A stretch of DNA of 5,644 bases from Nitrospirales bacterium. GTDB taxonomy: Bacteria > Nitrospirota > Thermodesulfovibrionia > Thermodesulfovibrionales > Dissulfurispiraceae. The DNA lies in contig JADLDZ010000116.1 of the NCBI GenBank assembly GCA_020846375.1, positions 1 through 5,644 on the forward strand. Direction: 5' to 3'. Positions 1 through 5,644 of the stretch are shown here, in pieces (within the stretch, counting starts at the first letter, position 1; every line of letters begins with the position of its first letter). The translations under genes and the position numbers were made by a program. Under the pieces are notes generated by a model that saw only the letters and a program-made list of their open reading frames with translations, did not search any database and was not told where the DNA came from.

Positions 1-1191
<1,191 letters not shown>

Positions 1192-1238
1192 ATTTTCAAG
1201 TACCACCTGATTTTTTTCTATATTTTACCATATTTGCC

Positions 1239-1949
1239 TCAAACTATCTCCTTTTGAAGCGCAACCAATTCGGAAATTCCCTTTTCCGCCAGGGAGAGCA
1301 TGGCGTTCAGCAGGTCACGGGAGAAGGGCTCCGCTTCAGCCGTCCCCTGGACCTCCACTATTTTGCCACTTCCGGTCATCACCACGTTCATGTCCACCTC
1401 CGCCGCGGAGTCCTCCTGGTAGCAGAGGTCGAGACGGGGTTCTTTTTCGACCACGCCGACACTGATGGCGGCGAGGCAGTCCTTCAGGGGGCTCTTGTCG
1501 ATGGCGCGGTTCTTCATGGCATACTGGACGGCATCACACAGGGCGATGTACGCCCCGGTGATGGAGGCGGTCCGCGTACCGCCATCCGCCTGGATCACGT
1601 CGCAATCGATCCAGATGGTCCTTTCACCCAGCAATTCCATGTCCACCACCGCACGCAGCGACCGTCCGATGAGGCGCTGGATCTCCTGTGTCCGCCCTCC
1701 CACCCTGCCCGAGGTGGCTTCACGCATCATCCTCGACTGCGTGGAGCGGGGGAGCATGCCGTACTCGGCGGTCACCCAGCCCTTCTTCTGGTCCCGCAGA
1801 AACGGGGGAACCTTTTCCTCGATGGAGGCGGTGCAGATAACCCGCGTGTTGCCCAGTTCGATGAGTACCGCTCCCTCTGCCGTCGTGATGAAATTCCGGG
1901 TGATCTTCACCCTCCTCAGTTCGTCGTTCTTCCTTCCGTCAGGCCTCAC
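1239..1949 (-). CDS. rph: Ribonuclease PH
   Basis: This is a phosphorolytic 3'-5' exoribonuclease that trims the 3' ends of tRNA precursors, using phosphate and releasing nucleoside diphosphates. The 236-residue product matches the usual 238 or so. It starts with the family signature RPDGRKNDELR at residues 2-12. The phosphate-binding residues are present: R86 in GGRTQEIQRL, and T125 and R126 in ADGGTRTASITGA. The acidic pair of the LDLCYxEDSxAxVDMN block is D180 and D186. The start is the GTG at 1949, because the homology begins exactly there and GGAGG sits 5 nt upstream. The frame is open further upstream to 2195, but that stretch overlaps murI and has no family similarity. It is the fourth gene of the minus-strand cluster, 52 nt after murI. 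In many bacteria rdgB (XTP pyrophosphatase) follows rph; here ftsH does. Confidence 0.97.
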   Translation of the reverse strand: MRPDGRKNDELRRVKITRNFITTAEGAVLIELGNTRVICTASIEEKVPPFLRDQKKGWVTAEYGMLPRSTQSRMMREATSGRVGGRTQEIQRLIGRSLRAVVDMELLGERTIWIDCDVIQADGGTRTASITGAYIALCDAVQYAMKNRAIDKSPLKDCLAAISVGVVEKEPRLDLCYQEDSAAEVDMNVVMTGSGKIVEVQGTAEAEPFSRDLLNAMLSLAEKGISELVALQKEIV

Positions 1950-1954
1950 GCAAT

Positions 1955-1959
1955 CCTCC
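1955..1959 (-). promoter_or_regulatory. Ribosome binding site that fixes the rph GTG start
   Basis: On the minus strand GGAGG is followed by five bases (ATTGC) and then the GTG at 1949. It is the only well-spaced strong Shine-Dalgarno sequence near the start of the RNase PH homology, and it supports GTG initiation over any longer reading into murI. Confidence 0.8.
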
Positions 1960-2001
1960 GCACAATCAGAAATAAAGGTCGTGAGAGAGTGCCTCTCCGC
2001 C

Positions 2002-2802
2002 TTACAGTTTGACTCTCTCAATTCTCTCGATTTTTCTCTGCAGGAACCGCTCTCCCACTGCAACGAATTTTTCAGGAGAATCGGTGACATGGAACATCTC
2101 CGCCGCAGGCCGCTCCCCCCGGCGCAGTATTCCGTTTCCGACGAGCACCTCCGCCACCGTTTTCGCCGTCTCCACTGCGGAGTCGATAAGCGCAATATTC
2201 CCCATTACTTCCTGGATCATTCCTTTCAGAAGAGGGTAATGGGTGCAGCCGAGGACAAGGGTATCCGTCCCCTTGTCTCTCATGGGGCCCAGATATTTCT
2301 CACCGATCATCCGGGCGATGGCGCCCTCTGTCCAGCCCTCCTCCACGAGGGGCACAAAAAGGGGACATGCCAGCCCGAAGACTTCCATATCGTGATCCAG
2401 TGAGGTGATAGCCTTCAGGTAAGCGCTGCTCTTGATAGTGGCCTCTGTTCCTATTATACCTATCCTTTTGCATTTTGTGGAGTTGACCGCGGCCCTGGCG
2501 CCGGGCTCTATCACCCCCACCACGGGAATGGGAAGCTCCGCCTGGAGGGCGGAAAGGCTGGTGGCGGAGACCGTATTGCAGGCGATCACGAGGAGCTTTA
2601 TCCCCTGGCGCATGAGAAACTCCGTGCATTCGAAGGAGTAGCGCAGCACCGTCTCCGGAGACCGGATCCCGTAAGGTACACGGGCGGTGTCCCCAAGGTA
2701 GATAAGGTCCTCGGCAGGGAGGATCCTGCGCACCTCTTTCAGAACGGTAAGGCCCCCGATGCCGGAATCGAAAATGCCTATAGGATTGTCGGTGTTTGTC
2801 AC
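2002..2802 (-). CDS. murI: Glutamate racemase
   Basis: This cytoplasmic, cofactor-independent racemase interconverts L- and D-glutamate and supplies D-Glu for MurD in peptidoglycan precursor synthesis. The 266-residue product has the family signatures in order: GIFDSGIGGLTV at 9-20 with catalytic D12 and S13, the first catalytic cysteine C75 in the ACNT motif, and the second, C186, in GCTHYP with H188. An acidic residue at 154-155 (PLVEEGW) matches the conserved loop. The start is a GTG at 2802 that overlaps the stop of the upstream GerMN gene (GTGA, 4 nt). The Shine-Dalgarno sequence is weak (GAGAAAG), so translation is probably coupled to the upstream gene. The neighbouring amidase and GerMN gene fit a cell-wall role. 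No key residue is missing. Confidence 0.97.
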   Translation of the reverse strand: MTNTDNPIGIFDSGIGGLTVLKEVRRILPAEDLIYLGDTARVPYGIRSPETVLRYSFECTEFLMRQGIKLLVIACNTVSATSLSALQAELPIPVVGVIEPGARAAVNSTKCKRIGIIGTEATIKSSAYLKAITSLDHDMEVFGLACPLFVPLVEEGWTEGAIARMIGEKYLGPMRDKGTDTLVLGCTHYPLLKGMIQEVMGNIALIDSAVETAKTVAEVLVGNGILRRGERPAAEMFHVTDSPEKFVAVGERFLQRKIERIERVKL

Positions 2803-3419
2803 TCTTTCTCAGGCTGGTCCACCGCCGCGGGCGGAGGCGGGCCGGCCTCCTCCCCCACCGTTTCCCTGAGCGGGTGCAGCGTGCTGAAATGGCCTCCGAT
2901 GCTTTCCGCCTCTTTCCCGTCCAGCAGTACTTTCACGTCGTTGACCCCGTCCACATTCCCGATTACGGTCTCATAGAGAGATTTCAGGAGATAGTACTCC
3001 TGCCGTATACCGCCGGTGAAGGCTTTTCGGAAAGAAGCGGAGAAGTCGATATAGAGGAGATTATTTCTGTCCCGGTATACACCGAGGACCTTCATATCCG
3101 CGATGTCACCCCTGATTCCCTTGAGATATTCCTCCAGGAGCGATTCCGCCGTCGTCACCATCAGGGGAGAGCTCTTGATGCTCCTTTCCTCCGTGGTGAT
3201 GCCGTCTCCTGCAGGAAAGAATATCTTTACCGGGAGAACGCTCTCGGCATCAGTCGCCAAGGGCTCCGCGGACTTCCGCACCTCTCCCTGCGCTTCGAGC
3301 AGCGGAGGGGCTGCCATCTCGGTCCGGGAGAGCAGATAGTAGCGGGTCGCCGCCCATCCCGCAACGGCGGCAACAGCGAGAAGAACCCCTGCTATGATTA
3401 TCTTGGCTGTAGTGCCCAT
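2799..3419 (-). CDS. GerMN-domain protein, membrane-anchored (GerM-like)
   Basis: This 206-residue protein has a short N-terminus, one hydrophobic segment at about residues 7-24 (uncleaved anchor or signal peptide), a low-complexity stretch to about 60, and one GerMN domain at about 63-185. The domain shows LLYIDFSASF at 121-130, a G-x-x-x-E turn at 137-141, a helix rich in L and V, and VKVLLDGKEAESIGGHF at 162-178, the usual end of the family. The tail is proline- and glutamate-rich (GPPPP at 193-197). GerMN was named from Bacillus GerM, which acts in sporulation and germination, but the domain is found widely in non-sporulating bacteria and its biochemical role is not settled. Lying between a periplasmic amidase and glutamate racemase, it is probably an envelope protein tied to peptidoglycan; this is inference. 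It starts at the ATG at 3419, 21 nt after the amidase stop, and overlaps murI by 4 nt. Confidence 0.9.
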   Translation of the reverse strand: MGTTAKIIIAGVLLAVAAVAGWAATRYYLLSRTEMAAPPLLEAQGEVRKSAEPLATDAESVLPVKIFFPAGDGITTEERSIKSSPLMVTTAESLLEEYLKGIRGDIADMKVLGVYRDRNNLLYIDFSASFRKAFTGGIRQEYYLLKSLYETVIGNVDGVNDVKVLLDGKEAESIGGHFSTLHPLRETVGEEAGPPPPAAVDQPEKE

Positions 3420-3440
3420 GAAGCGGAACTTCCCCTGCCC

Positions 3441-4508
3441 TTATGCCTGAACAGGAGAGGTGTATGCCATGGCTCTCAGGAGGAGGGCCACCAGTCTCTC
3501 CCTGTTCTTTCCCTCATAGTGGAAAGCCACGGGGCCCGGCAATTCTATCAACAGGGCGGGGGCATTGATGCCGGAGAGAACCTGCAGCGGCAGCTTCTCC
3601 TGGACGACATCGAGCTTGAATTCATTCTTGAGGGAATGCGCCAGGGACTGGGAGACCAGGTCCATCGTATCGTACCTCTCTCCGTCAGCGGTCATCCCCG
3701 TCCTATTCTGAGCACGGTAGAGGGCAAATTCGTTCCTGCACGACATATGGATACTGAAGAATATCCCGGGGGACTTCTGGTTGGAGGCCCTGACGCGCTC
3801 CCGCAGAGTCAGCGTCCGGTCGCCGGCCCGCGTCAGAAAGACTTTTTTGCCCCTCTTCACGAGAGCGGAGGCAAGGTCCTTTGCAAACTGGAGAGCCACC
3901 TCCTTTTCCACAGCCTTTCCGCAGAGCGCCCCGCTGTCACTTCCGCCGTGTCCCGCATCGAGCACAACGGAATCGATCCGTATTTCCGCCCCCTCCGGAG
4001 CAGGGAGGAGCGCATCCGTCTGCACTTGTCCTCCCTCATCCCCCCCTGCAGGCGCCGGTGCGGGAGGATGCGCAGGGGCCTGGCCCTGCCCGGTGAACAG
4101 GTCGATCACCAGCCGCGGGGGAGAGGAGAGCTTGGTGACGTTGATATCATCCAGACCATCCGCCGTCAGGGTGCAGCCGCCCTCGATAACAGTAATGCGT
4201 ATCCCCCCGGCAAGCTCGTACGGGGTCTTCCCCCTCAGCGCGCCTTTTTGTGGATTCCTGAAAGAAAGGGGCGTCCGGAAATCCACCTTGACGGAGCTCT
4301 CCCCGGCCATGGTAACGGAAACGCGCTGGATGTACTCCTCAGAGGCCTCGAAGACAACCCGGGTCCGGTCAGTATGCTTACCGATGCGGACGGTGACGAA
4401 GGGATCCGAAGCGGAAGAGTTCTTCTGCGGGGCGTTCGGCGTTTCAGCTCCGGCGAAGGAGAAAAAAAACATGAAAAACAGGCAAAACAGGAAGCCCACT
4501 CCCCGCAT
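3441..4508 (-). CDS. N-acetylmuramoyl-L-alanine amidase with AMIN domain (AmiC-like), exported
   Basis: This is a zinc-dependent periplasmic amidase that cuts the bond between N-acetylmuramic acid and L-alanine of the stem peptide. Numbered from the ATG at 4508 (355 aa), it has a very hydrophobic signal peptide with likely cleavage after AGA near residue 21, and an AMIN localisation domain at about 36-138. A Pro/Ala/Gly linker covers about 139-174, and the Amidase_3 domain about 177-350. The zinc ligands are H187 (VLDAGHGG), E201 (VEKEVAL) and H254 (SIHMS); the catalytic glutamate is E322 (LLIEL). The region after SIHMS is unusual: the common GVEVY-type strand is not clear, and the end reads ELPGPVAFHYEG rather than the familiar ELGFLSN. 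The open frame extends to 4634. An ATG pair at 4559/4556 is the main alternative start, but it has no Shine-Dalgarno and overlaps a TATAAT box, while the ATG at 4508 has AAGG nine bases upstream. It is the first gene of the cluster. Confidence 0.9.
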   Translation of the reverse strand: MRGVGFLFCLFFMFFFSFAGAETPNAPQKNSSASDPFVTVRIGKHTDRTRVVFEASEEYIQRVSVTMAGESSVKVDFRTPLSFRNPQKGALRGKTPYELAGGIRITVIEGGCTLTADGLDDINVTKLSSPPRLVIDLFTGQGQAPAHPPAPAPAGGDEGGQVQTDALLPAPEGAEIRIDSVVLDAGHGGSDSGALCGKAVEKEVALQFAKDLASALVKRGKKVFLTRAGDRTLTLRERVRASNQKSPGIFFSIHMSCRNEFALYRAQNRTGMTADGERYDTMDLVSQSLAHSLKNEFKLDVVQEKLPLQVLSGINAPALLIELPGPVAFHYEGKNRERLVALLLRAMAYTSPVQA

Positions 4509-4557
4509 TCTCCTGCGCCTTTTCCCTGCCCTGCCGCGTTCCGCATTCCACTGCATC

Positions 4558-4587
4558 ATTATAGAAAAGGATACAGGATGCGATGAA
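4558..4587 (-). promoter_or_regulatory. Candidate promoter of the amidase operon
   Basis: On the minus strand a perfect TATAAT (4563-4558) lies 18 bp after a weak -35, TTCATC (4587-4582; three of six consensus positions). Transcription would start near 4551 and leave a leader of about 40 nt before the ATG at 4508. That argues against initiation at the ATG pair at 4559/4556, which would not be usefully inside such a transcript. Because the -35 is poor, an activator or a different promoter is possible. Confidence 0.35.
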
Positions 4588-4592
4588 GAAGA

Positions 4593-4623
4593 TGCAAGGT
4601 GCTCCCCCTTCGGATACCTTGCA
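4593..4623. repeat. Perfect 8-bp inverted repeat, 15-nt spacer, between divergent promoters (candidate operator)
   Basis: TGCAAGGT (4593-4600) and ACCTTGCA (4616-4623) are exact reverse complements separated by 15 nt, with half-site centres 23 bp apart. The right arm overlaps the -35 of the candidate rightward promoter (4619-4624), and the left arm is 5 bp upstream of the -35 of the candidate leftward promoter. That placement suits an operator for a dimeric regulator controlling both directions. As RNA it could form an 8-bp stem with a large loop, but neither side has a clean T-run, so it is a poor terminator. It does not resemble the AT-rich Fur box. Confidence 0.5.
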
Positions 4624-4648
4624 AAGGCACGCACCCTTTCAGTACAAT
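4619..4648 (+). promoter_or_regulatory. Candidate rightward promoter for the ORF at 4712 and fur
   Basis: TTGCAA (4619-4624; four of six consensus positions) is separated by 18 bp from TACAAT (4643-4648; five of six). Transcription would begin near 4655, giving a leader of about 57 nt before the ATG at 4712. A 5-bp inverted repeat, AAAGG (4623-4627) with CCTTT (4635-4639), sits inside the spacer. Confidence 0.4.
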
Positions 4649-4700
4649 GAACTGTGAATAAGATTTCTTCTCACTCGCCCCCCTGAAGGGATCAGGATAC

Positions 4701-4705
4701 GGAGG
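4701..4705 (+). promoter_or_regulatory. Strong ribosome binding site ahead of the ATG at 4712
   Basis: GGAGG is followed by six bases and then ATG at 4712. This is better than most gene starts in the window, and it is the main sign that the ORF upstream of fur is, or was, translated. Confidence 0.55.
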
Positions 4706-4711
4706 CGCTCC

Positions 4712-4886
4712 ATGCAAGAACAAGCCGCATCCATGAAGAAGCAGCCCGACCCCCTCCGGATAATTGTCCTCATCGGCAACCCGAACGAGGATGTCCCTCC
4801 TGGTTGCGGGCATCGTCTTTCCCGGCGCCTTCCTCTTCGGCGGGCTGCTGAACCGGGTTTTGCGGTGCTTCAGGGTACAAATATAA
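4712..4886 (+). pseudogene. Candidate small membrane-protein ORF, apparently frameshifted near 4790
   Basis: I do not recognise this gene. Frame A starts at the ATG at 4712 with a good Shine-Dalgarno and encodes MKKQPDPLRIIVLIGNPNE from residue 8 onward. In that frame third codon positions are about 75% G/C up to roughly 4795, then fall to about one third. From the ATG at 4791 the +1 frame (frame B) takes over with nearly 90% G/C at third positions. It encodes 31 residues to the TAA at 4884-4886, including a clear membrane-like stretch (SLLVAGIVFPGAFLFGGLL). Removing one base around 4788-4790 would join the two into one protein of about 57 residues. This could be a true frameshift mutation, a sequencing error, a programmed frameshift, or chance. 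The alternative is that frame A is an N-terminal extension of Fur, since it runs into the fur frame with no stop. Confidence 0.33.
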
Positions 4887-4887
4887 C
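4860..4887 (+). promoter_or_regulatory. fur: Candidate proximal fur promoter
   Basis: TTGCGG (4860-4865; only TTG matches) is followed after 16 bp by TATAAC (4882-4887; five of six). Transcription would start near 4894, placing the fur Shine-Dalgarno (GGAG, 4904-4907) within a 19-nt leader. This supports initiation at 4913. No convincing Fur box overlaps it, so autoregulation is not visible here. Confidence 0.35.
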
Positions 4888-4912
4888 CACAACACACGAT
4901 ACGGGAGAAAGC

Positions 4913-5335
4913 ATGGAAAAGCAGAAATTCATGGATTTCCTGTCGGTGAAGGGCTTCAAGGTAACGCGGGAGCGTGAGGAGATCATCAATGAGATCCTCA
5001 CCATGAAGGGACATTTCGATCCCGATGAGCTCTATCTCCGTTTGAAAACAAAGGGATTAAAGGTCTCACGGGCCTCCGTCTACCGGACGATCCCCCTCCT
5101 GGTGGAGAGCGGCCTTATCGAGCAGGTGGAGAGAGTGGACAAGCATGCCCATTACGAAAGGGTTTCTGAAAACTCCCACCACGACCACCTGATCTGCATC
5201 AGGTGCGGCAAGGTGATCGAGTTCTACTCCCCCGGCCTGGAGATGCTCCAGGACGAAGTGTGCGCAAAGGAAAAATTCAAGAAGGTGCGCCATAACCTGG
5301 AGATCTTCGGATACTGCGAAAACTGCTCCCGTTAG
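4913..5335 (+). CDS. fur: Ferric uptake regulator family repressor (Fur)
   Basis: This is a metal-dependent DNA-binding dimer that represses iron uptake and related genes when loaded with Fe(II). The 140-residue product has a winged-helix domain at about 1-84, with a recognition helix in SRASVYRTIPLL at 52-63, and a C-terminal dimerisation domain. Residues matching the E. coli metal sites are present: H34, E82, H90 and H92 for the sensory site; H89, D91, E110 and H127 for the second site; and E103 in CGKVIEF. Two CxxC pairs (C95/C98 and C135/C138) form a Cys4 structural zinc site. Glutamate at 103, where peroxide-sensing PerR has aspartate, favours Fur over PerR. The start is the ATG at 4913, with GGAG five bases upstream and homology beginning there. 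The frame is open back to 4712, but those 67 extra residues do not look like Fur. It is transcribed divergently from the amidase cluster. Confidence 0.95.
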   Translation: MEKQKFMDFLSVKGFKVTREREEIINEILTMKGHFDPDELYLRLKTKGLKVSRASVYRTIPLLVESGLIEQVERVDKHAHYERVSENSHHDHLICIRCGKVIEFYSPGLEMLQDEVCAKEKFKKVRHNLEIFGYCENCSR

Positions 5336-5341
5336 CGGGAG
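5326..5341 (-). terminator. Small hairpin at the fur stop codon between convergent genes; possible weak terminator
   Basis: CTCCCG (5326-5331) and CGGGAG (5336-5341) form a perfect 6-bp, five-G:C stem with a 4-nt loop (TTAG) that contains the fur stop codon. Read on the minus strand, the stem is followed after three bases by TTTT, so it could weakly terminate the permease transcript. Read on the plus strand there is no T-run, so it is not a standard terminator for fur. Confidence 0.4.
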
Positions 5342-5353
5342 GAAGGAAGTCGC

Positions 5354-5644
5354 CTACTCGCTGTAGTTCCTGATCCTCCGGGCACCGTACAGGAAAAGCG
5401 CCAGCGAACAGACAAGCAGAATGACCACCGCCGTACCCTCCCTGCCGGTTATTTCCCTGCTCCTCATCAGGATATTCGTATAGTGCAGCGGCATCACCGT
5501 GACAATCCCCCTGACGAGCGAAGGGAGCCGGTCAACGGGGAAAAAAGACCCTGAAAAGAACGCCATGGGCATGATGATGAAGTTCGTATACAGTGCGTTA
5601 TCTTCGGGGTCTTTGGTGAGCATTCCCACTACAACCCCCATGCA
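5354..5644 (-). CDS. ABC-2 type transporter permease, C-terminal 96 residues (runs off right edge)
   Basis: This is the membrane subunit of an ABC-2 type exporter; the substrate cannot be told from this fragment. The frame is open to the end of the window and ends with TAG at 5354. The visible part begins in a hydrophobic helix, continues through LTKDPEDNALYTNFIIMP, and has the family signature FFSGSFFPVDRLPSLV with PLHYTNILMRSREI after it. A last membrane helix (TAVVILLVCSLALFLYGARRI) leads to a short charged tail. The SGxFFPxdxLP block followed by a PLhy...R motif is typical of ABC-2 permeases of the NodJ/DrrB type (drug, polysaccharide or O-antigen export). The N-terminus, and any ATPase partner gene, would lie to the right. 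It converges on fur with an 18-nt gap. Confidence 0.88.
   Translation of the reverse strand, partial: CMGVVVGMLTKDPEDNALYTNFIIMPMAFFSGSFFPVDRLPSLVRGIVTVMPLHYTNILMRSREITGREGTAVVILLVCSLALFLYGARRIRNYSE

Noticed and set aside
1192..1238. AT-rich gap between rph and ftsH containing TAAAAT and TATAGA, considered as an ftsH promoter
   Set aside because: No reasonable -35 is found 16-18 bp upstream of either box; low-complexity A/T is enough to explain it.
1985..1997. GAGAG-TGC-CTCTC inverted repeat between murI and rph
   Set aside because: The stem is only 5 bp with a 3-nt loop and no T-run follows on the minus strand, so it is not a credible terminator.
1950..2195. N-terminal extension of rph by 82 codons
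   Set aside because: It overlaps the end of murI by nearly 200 bases, has no RNase PH similarity, and GGAGG sits correctly before the GTG at 1949.
2796..4586. A 596-codon open frame on the plus strand opposite the amidase and GerMN genes, and similar long open frames opposite ftsH, rph and murI
   Set aside because: The minus-strand products have clear families and catalytic motifs. The antisense translations are rich in R, P, H and G without domain signatures, which is the usual mirror of high third-position G/C coding.
4583..4657. A 24-codon plus-strand ORF (ATG at 4583) with AGGA four bases upstream
   Set aside because: It is very short with mixed third-position composition, begins upstream of the rightward promoter candidate, and overlaps the inverted repeat; no family is recognised.
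4682..4696. CCTGA-AGGGA-TCAGG inverted repeat just before the GGAGG at 4701
   Set aside because: A 5-bp stem is expected by chance in a region of this length and composition; no support for a regulatory role beyond position.
4640..4912. Search for a Fur box (AATGATAATCATTATC-like) upstream of fur
   Set aside because: Only short A/T-containing stretches such as 4644-4663 and 4879-4887 occur and none has the palindromic pattern, so autoregulation is not claimed.
4913..5335. Assignment of the Fur-family protein as PerR
   Set aside because: The position matching PerR Asp104 is glutamate (E103) and E82 matches the Fur ligand, so Fur fits better, although zinc- or manganese-specific members cannot be excluded by sequence alone.

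Overview
The window looks like ordinary chromosome from a GC-rich, probably Gram-negative bacterium. Deltaproteobacteria/Desulfobacterota (Geobacter or Syntrophus-like) is my best guess, because the FtsH core and the AMIN-plus-amidase protein read like that group. This is an inference from remembered families, not from a search. There is no mobile element, CRISPR array, rRNA or tRNA, and I do not see a new defence or biosynthetic system.

Positions 1-4508 hold five genes in a row on the minus strand. In transcription order they are an AMIN/Amidase_3 cell-wall amidase (amiC-like), a GerMN-domain membrane-anchored protein, glutamate racemase (murI), ribonuclease PH (rph) and the N-terminal 397 codons of the membrane protease FtsH, which runs off the left edge. 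Gaps are 21, -4 (GTGA overlap), 52 and 47 nt with no convincing terminator, so this is probably one operon. It links peptidoglycan precursor supply (D-glutamate) and peptidoglycan cleavage with RNA 3'-end processing and membrane protein quality control. The racemase/GerM/rph grouping also occurs in Bacillus (racE-gerM-rph), so it is an old neighbourhood rather than a recent assembly.

Positions 4509-4912 form a divergent control region of about 400 bp. It contains a candidate amiC promoter reading left, a perfect 8-bp inverted repeat with a 15-nt spacer, and a good candidate promoter reading right. That promoter is followed by a strong ribosome binding site and ATG at 4712. The reading frame from 4712 runs without a stop into fur, but third-position GC changes phase near 4795, where a +1 frame encodes a hydrophobic peptide ending at 4886. 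This looks like a small membrane-protein ORF broken by one base, or frameshifted, and it is the most interesting spot in the window. A second candidate promoter lies just before the real fur start.

Positions 4913-5335 encode a complete Fur repressor with its metal ligands. It converges on the C-terminal end of an ABC-2 type transporter permease (5354-5644, minus), with a small hairpin at the fur stop codon between them.
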